Of a stretch of DNA of 10,000 bases, positions 1 through 7,082 are shown piece by piece; position 1 is the first letter of the stretch, and each line of letters begins with the position of its first letter. This stretch comes from Candidatus Hydrogenedens sp. (GTDB taxonomy: Bacteria; Hydrogenedentota; Hydrogenedentia; Hydrogenedentales; Hydrogenedentaceae): positions 1 through 10,000 of the forward strand of contig JAIWNQ010000225.1 in assembly GCA_020216745.1 (NCBI GenBank). Reading direction: 5' to 3'. The translations under genes were made by a program, and so were the position numbers. The notes beneath the pieces are model-generated. The model did no database searches and was not told the DNA's origin. It saw nothing but the letters and a program-made list of their open reading frames with translations.

Positions 1-54
1 GAAAGACAGAAGAGAAATAGCACCGATGAAATAAATAAAACAAATGATATATAA
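1..54 (+). other. Possible 3' end of an upstream gene
   Basis: Frame 1 is open from the window edge to a TAA at 52-54 and would encode 17 hydrophilic residues (ERQKRN...NDI). Frame 2 is also open, to a TAA at 32-34, so the frame is not certain. In many bacteria the gene before rplS is trmD, the tRNA guanine-N1 methyltransferase. That is context only, because too few residues are visible to recognise it. Positions 55-75 hold nothing further that I can identify. Confidence 0.25.
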
Positions 55-90
55 GTAATAAACCAAAACAATAAAAAGGAGATATTCCCA

Positions 91-495
91 ATGGATGTTG
101 TTACTGAGTATTCAGCAAAGTACAAAAAGCCCCCTGAACAGTTGCCAACGTTTAATATTGGAGATACTGTTCGCGTGCATTTTAAAATTGTTGAAGGGGG
201 AAAGGAACGAATCCAAATTTTTGAAGGTGTCGTTATTGGACGCAAACACGGTGTAAGTCCAAATGCCACATTCACCGTACGACGCGTTACCTATGGTGAA
301 GGTGTAGAACGTGTGTTTCCTTTACATTCCCCACGAATTGCAAAAGTTGAAGTTGTTCGTGAAGGTAAGGTGAGGAGAGCAAAATTGTATTACCTTAGAG
401 AGAGAATAGGTAAGCATGCAAAAGTAAAAGCAAGACAACGGCTAATCTCTGAAGATATACCACAACAAGAAAATTCAGCAGAAGAACAACAATAA
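91..495 (+). CDS. rplS: Large ribosomal subunit protein bL19
   Basis: Structural protein of the 50S subunit, located at the interface with the 30S subunit. The 134-residue product carries the family core almost intact: [13 protein letters not shown] (about residues 24-36), [12 protein letters not shown] (about 43-54), TFTVRR (about 60-65) and [12 protein letters not shown] (about 72-83), then the basic stretch [14 protein letters not shown] (about 92-105). The start is supported by AAGGAG at 76-81, 9 nt before the ATG, the expected strength for a ribosomal gene. The family is usually about 115-120 residues. Here the last 16 or so residues form an acidic, Gln-rich tail ([15 protein letters not shown]) that looks like a lineage-specific, probably disordered extension. 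An HNH endonuclease gene follows after 89 nt. Confidence 0.98.
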   Translation: MDVVTEYSAKYKKPPEQLPTFNIGDTVRVHFKIVEGGKERIQIFEGVVIGRKHGVSPNATFTVRRVTYGEGVERVFPLHSPRIAKVEVVREGKVRRAKLYYLRERIGKHAKVKARQRLISEDIPQQENSAEEQQ

Positions 496-531
496 ACGAG
501 AAAATCTTTCAATAAAAAATAAGATTTTAAT

Positions 532-561
532 TTGAAAAATGGGGTGGAATAGGACTATATT
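532..561 (+). promoter_or_regulatory. Candidate sigma-70-type promoter for the HNH gene
   Basis: A -35-like TTGAAA (532-537) and a -10-like TATATT (556-561) are separated by 18 nt. They lie in the 89-nt gap after rplS and would start transcription near 568, leaving a leader of about 17 nt. In DNA this AT-rich such matches occur by chance, so this is only a candidate. Confidence 0.35.
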
Positions 562-584
562 AATAAAAATATTGGATTATAACA

Positions 585-1187
585 ATGTTGAATGGGGATG
601 TTCTTGTTTTAAATCGTTCGTGGATAGCGGTGAATATAACCACCGTTAAGAGGGCTATGGTTTTGCTTTTTCAAGGGCATGCGTGTGTTGTTCACCCAAG
701 AGATTATACCCTTTATGATTTTAATTCGTGGTGTGAACTATCACAGCAAAAGGAAAATTTTCAGAATGGCAAATATATTGTAACCCCTAATGTGAAGATT
801 TTACTGCCTGATGTCATCTTACTTACGGTTTATAATGGCTTTGTACTTCGTGAAGTTCGTCTATGCAGGAAAAATATTTTTGAGCGGGACCGATGTCAAT
901 GTCAATATTGTGGAAAGATATTACCGAAGCATGAATTAACTATAGACCACGTTATACCGCGTTCTCGAGGCGGAGAGGATACATGGGAAAATTTAGTACT
1001 TGCATGTTTAGCATGTAATCTGAAAAAAGGGAACAAGACTCCAGAAGAGGCTAATATGAATTTGCTCCGTAAGCCTATTTCTCCCCGTTGGCTACCAAAA
1101 TTGGGGATTCGGGTTCGAAAGGAGCAACTTTCAACTTGGCAAAAATTTGTTGATTTTGCGTATTGGCATACAGAAATTTCCGAGTAG
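585..1187 (+). CDS. HNH endonuclease family protein
   Basis: A 200-residue protein with an N-terminal domain of the kind found in chromosomal HNH proteins (VLVLNRSWIAVNITTVKRAMVLL begins near residue 6) and a C-terminal HNH/McrA-type nuclease fold. The nuclease part shows a zinc-knuckle CxxC at C106/C109, the catalytic DH pair D121-H122 followed by VIPRSRGG, the central Asn in ENLV (N136), and a second CxxCN at C141/C144-N145, then KKGNKTPEEA. All expected metal-binding and catalytic residues are present, so it should be an active DNA-cutting or nicking enzyme. The in vivo target is unknown for this family. The ATG at 585 matches the family N-terminus, yet no Shine-Dalgarno is visible. It sits between rplS and priA with no methyltransferase, integrase or intron partner, which argues against restriction-modification or homing. 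Confidence 0.9.
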   Translation: MLNGDVLVLNRSWIAVNITTVKRAMVLLFQGHACVVHPRDYTLYDFNSWCELSQQKENFQNGKYIVTPNVKILLPDVILLTVYNGFVLREVRLCRKNIFERDRCQCQYCGKILPKHELTIDHVIPRSRGGEDTWENLVLACLACNLKKGNKTPEEANMNLLRKPISPRWLPKLGIRVRKEQLSTWQKFVDFAYWHTEISE

Positions 1188-1252
1188 CGTATTACTTAAT
1201 GGGGTGCTTTTTTTCTGATAAAATCTAAACAATAAACTTTTTATTTGAACTA

Positions 1253-3727
1253 ATGAGTGGAACAATTGTACATGTTGCTGTTTTTTTGCCAATTGAGCAT
1301 CTCTTAACATATTCGGTTCCAGAACACCTGCTCAAAAAAGCAAAAAGAGGAGTAAGGGTTCTCGTACCTGTGAGGAACTCAATAGAGATGGGAGTGATTT
1401 TAAATGTTCAAGAAAGTGATAAAACGGAGAATGGAACATCTATCTCAGAATTAAAGGAAGTCATAGACATTCCCGATACATCACCAATTCTTAACGAAGA
1501 AATAATAAAATTGTGTCAATGGATTTCAGAGTACTACATATCACCTCCAGGACAAACATTTCAATTGGCAGTGCCTCATTTCCTTCGTTCCATAGTAAAT
1601 GCAAAGTATACATTAAATGTTGGAGTTAGCTGTAATTACCTTCCATGCAGTCTTCCTTATGAAATCATCGAAGTATTGAAGCAGCAACCGTTATCCCTTA
1701 AAGAAATAAAAAGGAAGATAAAAAATCAACATATAGATGAAGAAATAACTTTACTTCTCAAAGAGAGAATTGTAAAGGTTATTGTTGAAGCCCCAAGAAT
1801 ACAAGAAAAAATCAAAAAAGAATTATGGGTTCAAATAAATAGTGAAAAAGTACTTCCACAAGAGGATATACTTGCATGGCAGAAAAAAGCACCTCTTCAG
1901 ATTAAAACATACCTGTTTTTACTTCATGAAGGAAAGGAATATCCAGTAGCAGAACTAATAAAAAGATTAGGTATAAAGAAAAGTACTATTACAAGTCTTT
2001 ACAGAAAAGGATGGGTGAAGTTATGGGAAAGGGAGAGTTATAAATATCCCTCTATGTATCACGTTTCAGATTCTTTTACAGAAATACAAGATATAACGCT
2101 GACAGAAGAACAAATATTGGCAGTAGAACAGATTTCAAAGGCAATACAATGCCACCAATTTAATACATATTTGTTGTATGGAATTACTGGTTCTGGGAAG
2201 ACAGAGGTATATTTACAATGTATTCAAACAGCCATACAATGTGGGTATCAGTCTTTAATGCTTGTTCCAGAGATAGCCTTAACACCACAAACATTGTCAA
2301 GGTTATATTCACGATTTAAAGATAAAGTGGCAATATTACATAGTGGTTTAACAGACCGAGAACGATTTGAGGAGTGGCGAAAAATACAGGAAGGACGTGT
2401 CGATGTTGTTGTAGGTGTCCGTTCAGCCATTTTTGCACCATTTCAGAAATTGGGACTTATTATCGTTGATGAAGAGCATGAACATACTTATAAACAAGAA
2501 GAGACACCGAAATATCATGCCCGTGATGTGGCTGTGATGAGAGCACAAATTAATTCAGCAGTTTGTATTTTAGGTTCTGCAACACCTTCTCTGGAGTCGT
2601 ATGTACATGCGCTCAATTCAAAATATTGTTTGCTCCGCTTGACAAAACGAGTTGCTTCAGGGTCTTTACCACTTATTCACATTGTTGATTTAAAATCTGA
2701 ATCGAATAAAACAGTAGGTGAGCCACTTCTTTCTCAGGTATTAAAAGACAAAATACATGAGAGACTTGAACGGGAAGAACAGGTTATTCTGCTTATCAAT
2801 CGAAGAGGTTTTGCCCCTGTAGTGATGTGTCCTTCCTGTGGTTGGGTGCTTCCGTGTCCGAATTGCCAGACCAGCCTAAACTACCATCGTTATGATGGGT
2901 ATGTTCATTGCCATTATTGTAATTTCAAAAAACAAAGGCCTGTTCAGTGTGAGGAATGTGGAAGTTCTCCATTAATATTATTGGGTGTTGGAACACAACG
3001 GATTGAGGATTTACTAATCCAGAGTTTTCCACAGGCGAGAATAGCAAGAATGGATACCGATATTACAAATTCAAAAATTCGTGGGTATTCAGTCTTAAAA
3101 AATTTTGCTGAACATAAGATAGATATTATTATAGGTACCCAGATGATAGCGAAAGGACATGATTACCCAAAAGTAACATTAGTGGGTGTTATGAACGCAG
3201 ATTTAGGATTAACTTTGCCCAATTTCCGTGCACCTGAGTTCGTTTTTCAGTTATTAATGCAGGTTGCAGGTCGTTCAGGAAGAAGAGAACGTCCAGGGGA
3301 GGTAATTATTCAAACCTATATGCCAAATCATTATGTGATGAAGGCAGTTCAAAACCACGATTATGAAATGTTCGTTGATTATGAACTTAGACTCCGTCAA
3401 AAGATTGGATATCCACCATATAATAGGATGATCCAATTTGGAGTAGAATCAGAAGATGAAAAAGAAGTTAAAGAGATGGTGTATCTTTTGACGAGATTCA
3501 TCCGTAATGACATAAACGAAAAAGAGAGAGACTATTTCATATTAGGTCCGGCACCGGGAGTGATTCGAAGAGTGACGGGCAGATACCGATGGCAGTTTGC
3601 TCTGTTGGGTAAAGCAACTAAGAAACTAAATAATATTGCAAGGGAGGTTTATGCAAAGTTCCATGAGCAAAAGAGGAGTAGTAAAATTCTTTTGCAAGTT
3701 GACGTTGACCCCTATGAAATATATTAA
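1253..3727 (+). CDS. priA: Primosomal protein N' (replication restart helicase PriA)
   Basis: Superfamily 2 DNA helicase that recognises stalled or abandoned replication forks and reloads the replicative helicase. The 824-residue product shows the full architecture. The N-terminal 3'-end-binding domain spans about residues 1-105 (VAVFLPIEHLLTYSVP; later WISEYYISPPGQ) and is followed by a winged-helix linker to about 270. The first helicase lobe has Walker A GITGSGKT (310-317), DEEH (406-409) and GSATPS (441-446). The zinc-binding insertion has eight cysteines in four pairs (C526/C529, C535/C538, C553/C556, C566/C569). The second lobe has GTQMIAKGHDYP (628-639) and QVAGRSGR (670-677). The C-terminal domain ends in VDVDPYEIY. 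All catalytic and zinc residues are present. The ATG at 1253 gives the family N-terminus but has no Shine-Dalgarno. It starts 65 nt after the HNH gene; a T7 run at 1208-1214 has only a weak hairpin before it, so co-transcription is possible. Confidence 0.98.
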   Translation: MSGTIVHVAVFLPIEHLLTYSVPEHLLKKAKRGVRVLVPVRNSIEMGVILNVQESDKTENGTSISELKEVIDIPDTSPILNEEIIKLCQWISEYYISPPGQTFQLAVPHFLRSIVNAKYTLNVGVSCNYLPCSLPYEIIEVLKQQPLSLKEIKRKIKNQHIDEEITLLLKERIVKVIVEAPRIQEKIKKELWVQINSEKVLPQEDILAWQKKAPLQIKTYLFLLHEGKEYPVAELIKRLGIKKSTITSLYRKGWVKLWERESYKYPSMYHVSDSFTEIQDITLTEEQILAVEQISKAIQCHQFNTYLLYGITGSGKTEVYLQCIQTAIQCGYQSLMLVPEIALTPQTLSRLYSRFKDKVAILHSGLTDRERFEEWRKIQEGRVDVVVGVRSAIFAPFQKLGLIIVDEEHEHTYKQEETPKYHARDVAVMRAQINSAVCILGSATPSLESYVHALNSKYCLLRLTKRVASGSLPLIHIVDLKSESNKTVGEPLLSQVLKDKIHERLEREEQVILLINRRGFAPVVMCPSCGWVLPCPNCQTSLNYHRYDGYVHCHYCNFKKQRPVQCEECGSSPLILLGVGTQRIEDLLIQSFPQARIARMDTDITNSKIRGYSVLKNFAEHKIDIIIGTQMIAKGHDYPKVTLVGVMNADLGLTLPNFRAPEFVFQLLMQVAGRSGRRERPGEVIIQTYMPNHYVMKAVQNHDYEMFVDYELRLRQKIGYPPYNRMIQFGVESEDEKEVKEMVYLLTRFIRNDINEKERDYFILGPAPGVIRRVTGRYRWQFALLGKATKKLNNIAREVYAKFHEQKRSSKILLQVDVDPYEIY

Positions 3728-3774
3728 AATACAGTCTTTAATTTTAATCTTAATATTGATAAATATAAAGAAAA

Positions 3775-3778
3775 GGAG
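3775..3778 (+). promoter_or_regulatory. Ribosome binding site that fixes the HAD gene start
   Basis: GGAG (within AAAAGGAG) ends 6 nt before the ATG at 3785. The in-frame TTG at 3779 directly touches the GGAG, leaving no spacer, so initiation at the ATG is much more likely. Confidence 0.75.
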
Positions 3779-3784
3779 TTGTTA

Positions 3785-4465
3785 ATGGAAATTAAGGTAT
3801 TTGTTTTTGATTTGGATGGGACTTTGATGGACTCTGAAATAATATGGGTTTATGCAGTTCATGATTACTTGAACGATAAGGGAATCCCTATGAACTATGA
3901 GGAGGCAGAACAATTGGTGTATGGGAACTCATGGGAGTATATATATGAAGAGTTAGAAAAAAATTATCCTGTTCTGAAAAATGAAATGCCATATTTTATT
4001 GATAATGTTTACCCATATTTTGATAAGTATGCAGAAAGAATGCAATTGGAAATTCCTGGTTCAATCCAACTGCTAAAGAATTTAAGCCAAAACTATACAT
4101 GTGCTATTGTTTCGGGTTCGTATCGGCGGGATGTAGAAGAAGCAATTCGTAGATTAGATATAAGTGAGTATGTGTCATTATATCTTGGTAAAGAAGATTA
4201 CTTCCCAGGAAAACCGCATCCCGCAGGATATTTGAAAGCGGTAGAACTTCTGAATGTGAAACCTGATAATTGTGTTGCATTTGAAGACTCTACTGTTGGT
4301 GTCACAGCAGCCAAAACTGCAGGAATGTATTGTGTGGCTTTGGCAAGACATGACCGACCTAAACAAGATATTTCTTTAGCAGACCTTATTTTACCAGATT
4401 TGAGTCAATTTTCTCTTGAATTGTTAAAACAAACATGTCAGAAAAAATGTTCAGCGATTGAGTAG
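3785..4465 (+). CDS. HAD-superfamily hydrolase, beta-phosphoglucomutase/phosphatase-like
   Basis: A 226-residue haloacid dehalogenase-type enzyme with the small helical cap seen in beta-phosphoglucomutases, phosphoglycolate phosphatases and sugar-phosphate phosphatases. All four motifs are visible: FDLDGTL with nucleophile D9 and general acid/base D11; SGS at 110-112; the catalytic lysine K143 in GKPHP; and the metal-binding acidic pair E167-D168 in FEDS. The cap lies at about residues 16-85. The substrate cannot be read from the sequence; a small phosphorylated sugar or polyol is the reasonable class guess. The gene follows priA by 57 nt on the same strand with its own good ribosome binding site. 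Its stop lies 15 bp inside the 3' end of the convergent DUF2905 gene, with no terminator hairpin between them. Confidence 0.88.
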   Translation: MEIKVFVFDLDGTLMDSEIIWVYAVHDYLNDKGIPMNYEEAEQLVYGNSWEYIYEELEKNYPVLKNEMPYFIDNVYPYFDKYAERMQLEIPGSIQLLKNLSQNYTCAIVSGSYRRDVEEAIRRLDISEYVSLYLGKEDYFPGKPHPAGYLKAVELLNVKPDNCVAFEDSTVGVTAAKTAGMYCVALARHDRPKQDISLADLILPDLSQFSLELLKQTCQKKCSAIE

Positions 4466-4687
4466 ACTCAGAGCAAACAGAATCAGGTTAATAATAATTG
4501 TAAGTAGTAAACTTAAAATAATAGACGTTGCTATTGGAAAATAAAAGTTACCTTTTTCCCATTCTATATTTATATCGCCAGGGAGTTTCCCCAACTTAAA
4601 TGGCAGAAAACCAGATAACCATATTATCCCACTAATAAATAAAAATATAAGACCGAATATGAAAAAATATTTTGCAAGGCTATTCAT
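4451..4687 (-). CDS. DUF2905 family small membrane protein
   Basis: A 78-residue protein with two predicted membrane helices (about residues 6-29 and 49-74) joined by a short polar loop containing KLGKLPGDI (32-39), followed by IEWEKGNFYFP. This arrangement and the LPGDI loop are typical of DUF2905, widespread in bacteria and without known function. It should lie in the inner membrane. The start is supported by GGAG 7 nt upstream (+ strand 4695-4698). That site begins 2 bp from the stop codon of the preceding glycosyltransferase gene, a 12-nt gap that implies one transcript and translational coupling. Its 3' end overlaps the convergent HAD gene by 15 bp. Confidence 0.82.
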   Translation of the reverse strand: MNSLAKYFFIFGLIFLFISGIIWLSGFLPFKLGKLPGDINIEWEKGNFYFPIATSIILSLLLTIIINLILFALSLLNR

Positions 4688-4699
4688 TTTAATTCTCCG

Positions 4700-5800
4700 T
4701 TAATATTTGCCTAAACATTTCTTATATGCCTCGATAGTTTTTTGTGCAGTTTTCTCCCATGTAAATTTTTGAGCATGGATAATTCCATTATGACTCATTA
4801 CCTGCCTTTTTGTATTATCTTCACAGAGATTATAGATTGCTTCAGCAATTTGCTGAATATCGGATGGCTCAACCAATAAAGCCGTATCTTCAAGTATTTC
4901 ATTAAGGCTTCCACAGTTAGAAGCAATGACAGGTGTCCCGCAACTCATAGCTTCAAGAGGTGGTAGTCCAAAACCTTCGTAAAAACTAAGATAGATAAAG
5001 ATTTCTGCTCCACTTATAATAACGGGTAAATCAATATCCGAGATATACCCTAATCTGTGAATACGTTCGTTGAATTTTGATTTTTTTATCGCTTCTTCAA
5101 TAGGGTATGTGTTCCATCCTGTGCGTCCTATAATTACAAGATGATGGGGAATTTTATCTGCGATGTATGACCATGCTTCAATCAGATAAGGAATATTTTT
5201 TCTGGGTTCCAAAGTGCCAGCATATAAAACGTATTTGGGGGGGAGTTTGTATTTGTTTCTGATTGTTTCTATCTGTTGTTGGGTGTGGGGCTTAAAAAAA
5301 TCACTTACCCCAAGGTAGATTACATCAATCTTATCTTTGTCAATGTTGTAATATTTTTGTAGTTCTCTTTTAGAAAAGTAAGAGTCGGTAATGAATCGTT
5401 GAGAAAATTTTATTGTTTCTTCAACTCTTCTTTTATAAAACCACCGATAATGAGGTGGAAACCAATTTGGATTATTCAGAAAAGCAAGGTCATGAACAGT
5501 CGTAATATGCGGGATATCCCCTAATTTATATCCATAAGTTGCTGGGAAATGAACGATGTCAGGTTGTGATTTTTGAAAGTGCTTTTTTAATAGATGCTTT
5601 TGAAGCAATCTTGTAATATACCTATTATTGGGCAAGGGGTTAATGGTTAGTTTTTCAGAAGGTATATTCAGAGGCTTGGGAGACGAGAGAAAAATGTGTA
5701 CTACATTAGGAATCTGGATAAAGGCTTTTACTAATTCTTCTGTATATCTACCTGTCCCACTTAAATTACCTATCTGAAATCCATTTAATAAAATACGCAT
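4700..5800 (-). CDS. GT4-family glycosyltransferase (second of a tandem pair)
   Basis: A 366-residue GT-B fold retaining glycosyltransferase of family GT4. The N-terminal acceptor domain begins with MRILLNGFQIGNLSGTGRYTEEL, whose glycine loop (11-17) is typical, and contains TVHDLAF (101-107). The C-terminal nucleotide-sugar domain has GTLEPRKN (195-202), the linker LVIIGRTG, and the signature EGFGLPPLE, in which E275 and E283 form the E-x7-E motif, followed by AMSCGTPVIAS. The family moves hexose or deoxyhexose units from nucleotide-sugars onto lipid-linked or polysaccharide acceptors at the cytoplasmic membrane face; donor and acceptor cannot be told here. Its ATG overlaps the upstream glycosyltransferase stop (TAATG), so the two are translationally coupled. 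Only a weak GGATG lies ahead of the start. Confidence 0.93.
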   Translation of the reverse strand: MRILLNGFQIGNLSGTGRYTEELVKAFIQIPNVVHIFLSSPKPLNIPSEKLTINPLPNNRYITRLLQKHLLKKHFQKSQPDIVHFPATYGYKLGDIPHITTVHDLAFLNNPNWFPPHYRWFYKRRVEETIKFSQRFITDSYFSKRELQKYYNIDKDKIDVIYLGVSDFFKPHTQQQIETIRNKYKLPPKYVLYAGTLEPRKNIPYLIEAWSYIADKIPHHLVIIGRTGWNTYPIEEAIKKSKFNERIHRLGYISDIDLPVIISGAEIFIYLSFYEGFGLPPLEAMSCGTPVIASNCGSLNEILEDTALLVEPSDIQQIAEAIYNLCEDNTKRQVMSHNGIIHAQKFTWEKTAQKTIEAYKKCLGKY

Positions 5801-6963
5801 TATATTTCATCCAATTTTTTATATACTTCGTAATGTGATTTAGCACTTTTTGACCAACTGAAATTTTTTGCCTGTAAGATGCTGTTTGTTATCATATTAT
5901 TATATTTATTTTTATCAGATAATAGTGTAGTTATAGCTTCTGCAAAATTATCTATATCTTGAGGATGAATCGTTATTCCTTTATGTCCAACAACTTCAGG
6001 CAAAGCCCCTTGGTTGGAAACAATTACAGGACAACCACAAGCCATCGCTTCAAGAGGTGGAATGCCAAAACCTTCGTCGAAGCTCGGATAAATAAACATA
6101 TCTGCAGAACTATAAAACCATTTTAATTCACTATGGTTATTAATATAATTTAAGTAAATGATTTTATCCGAGCATTTCATCTGTTGTATTTTTGAGAGGA
6201 TTTCATTTGCATGGAATCCTTTTTTGCCTATTAAAACAAGCCGATGAGGGATGTTATTTTGAACTTTTTCATATATATTTAATAGTCCAGAGACATTTTT
6301 TCTTTCTTCAATGGTGCCAACAAATAAGATAAAGGGAGATTTAATCTGATAATGCTTTTCTATATAAAGTTGTGCTTTTTCTTTATCTAATGGATGAAAA
6401 ATGGTATCGTCATAGCCTGGATATGAAACAGATATTTTTTCTGATGGGATGTTTAATAATGTTTCGATATCCTTTTTACTTTTTTCTGAGCATGTAATAA
6501 TGTGAGTTGCTCTTTGAGCAGAAGGAAATATAGTTGGTTTAAATAAGTTAATAATTTGAGGACTGACCCATTGTGGACAGGTCAAAAAAGATAAGTCATA
6601 AATCGATAAAACCGTTTTATTATGATATATCGGTGGTAAATAATAATTTGTAAAATGTAAGATAGAATTGTTTTTTAAAAGGGTACCTATATTAGGATAC
6701 CTACAGATATTCCACCAATTGTATAGTATTCTTACAGGAACAGGAATATGTATATGCTTTTCCAATTTATGAACTATTTCATAGGAATCATTTTGGAATT
6801 TATGGACGCCAAAAGAGATACCATTGATGATTAAGTCTTTATAATTTAATAGTAAAAATTTTAGTGTGTAATGGATATAATTGCCGATACCTGTCTTTTC
6901 GCCACGTAACGGGGTAATATCAACGGTTACACAAATGTTTTTCAGATGTGATGTATTGTTCAT
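5800..6963 (-). CDS. GT4-family glycosyltransferase (first of a tandem pair)
   Basis: A 387-residue GT-B glycosyltransferase and the first gene of a three-gene leftward operon. Visible landmarks are the N-terminal donor/acceptor loop PLRGEKTGIGNYI (18-30), SIYDLSF (120-126), GTIEERKN (216-223), RLVLIGKKG (241-249), and the signature EGFGIPPLE with E297 and E305 forming E-x7-E, followed by AMACGCPVIVSNQGALPEV. It aligns by eye with its downstream neighbour across the whole C-terminal half, so the two look like paralogues from an old tandem duplication that have since diverged. No signal peptide or membrane helix is seen. The start ATG at 6963 gives a normal N-terminus, but the upstream bases (GCGACTATTT) hold no Shine-Dalgarno. 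Sugar specificity is unknown. Confidence 0.93.
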   Translation of the reverse strand: MNNTSHLKNICVTVDITPLRGEKTGIGNYIHYTLKFLLLNYKDLIINGISFGVHKFQNDSYEIVHKLEKHIHIPVPVRILYNWWNICRYPNIGTLLKNNSILHFTNYYLPPIYHNKTVLSIYDLSFLTCPQWVSPQIINLFKPTIFPSAQRATHIITCSEKSKKDIETLLNIPSEKISVSYPGYDDTIFHPLDKEKAQLYIEKHYQIKSPFILFVGTIEERKNVSGLLNIYEKVQNNIPHRLVLIGKKGFHANEILSKIQQMKCSDKIIYLNYINNHSELKWFYSSADMFIYPSFDEGFGIPPLEAMACGCPVIVSNQGALPEVVGHKGITIHPQDIDNFAEAITTLLSDKNKYNNMITNSILQAKNFSWSKSAKSHYEVYKKLDEI

Positions 6964-6984
6964 AAATAGTCGCTTTTGTAATCG

Positions 6985-7011
6985 ATTATATTTTAGCGAT
7001 AAAATATTATA
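6985..7011 (-). promoter_or_regulatory. Candidate -10 elements for the glycosyltransferase operon
   Basis: Reading the minus strand, two perfect TATAAT hexamers occur upstream of the first glycosyltransferase, at + strand 7006-7011 and 6985-6990. Neither has a good -35: the distal one has TAAATT 17 nt upstream and the proximal one AGTATA. The region is very AT-rich, so chance matches are possible. The distal box lies next to the candidate ilvC promoter that faces the other way. Confidence 0.3.
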
Positions 7012-7014
7012 CTG

Positions 7015-7043
7015 TTGGTTGTTTATGCAATTTAAAATATGAT
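7015..7043 (+). promoter_or_regulatory. Candidate promoter for ilvC
   Basis: TTGGTT (7015-7020) and TATGAT (7038-7043) are separated by 17 nt, a sigma-70-like arrangement, and would start transcription near 7050, about 33 nt before the ilvC ATG. I see no leader peptide with runs of Leu, Val or Ile codons and no T-box structure in the 119-nt gap, so there is no visible attenuation. Confidence 0.35.
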
Positions 7044-7082
7044 GTTCAAATAAACATTAACTTTAAGAGAAGGAGTATTTCA

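Noticed and set aside
501..528. Inverted repeat AAAATCTT / AAGATTTT after rplS as a terminator
   Set aside because: The stem is only 8 bp and AT-rich, with a 12-nt loop and no T-run following, so it is too weak to call.
585..1187. HNH gene as a homing endonuclease or restriction enzyme
   Set aside because: There is no intron or intein boundary, no methyltransferase, and no repeat or attachment site around it.
1186..1214. T7 run at 1208-1214 between the HNH gene and priA as a terminator
   Set aside because: Only about three Watson-Crick pairs plus wobbles precede it (AGCG against TGCT), so no credible stem exists.
3723..3748. Inverted repeat ATTAAAAT / ATTTTAAT at the priA stop
   Set aside because: It is an A/T-only stem with no T-run, expected by chance in this composition.
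6964..7082. Riboswitch, T-box or leader peptide before ilvC
   Set aside because: The gap is short and AT-rich, with no stable stem-loop, no T-box core and no Leu/Val/Ile-rich short frame.
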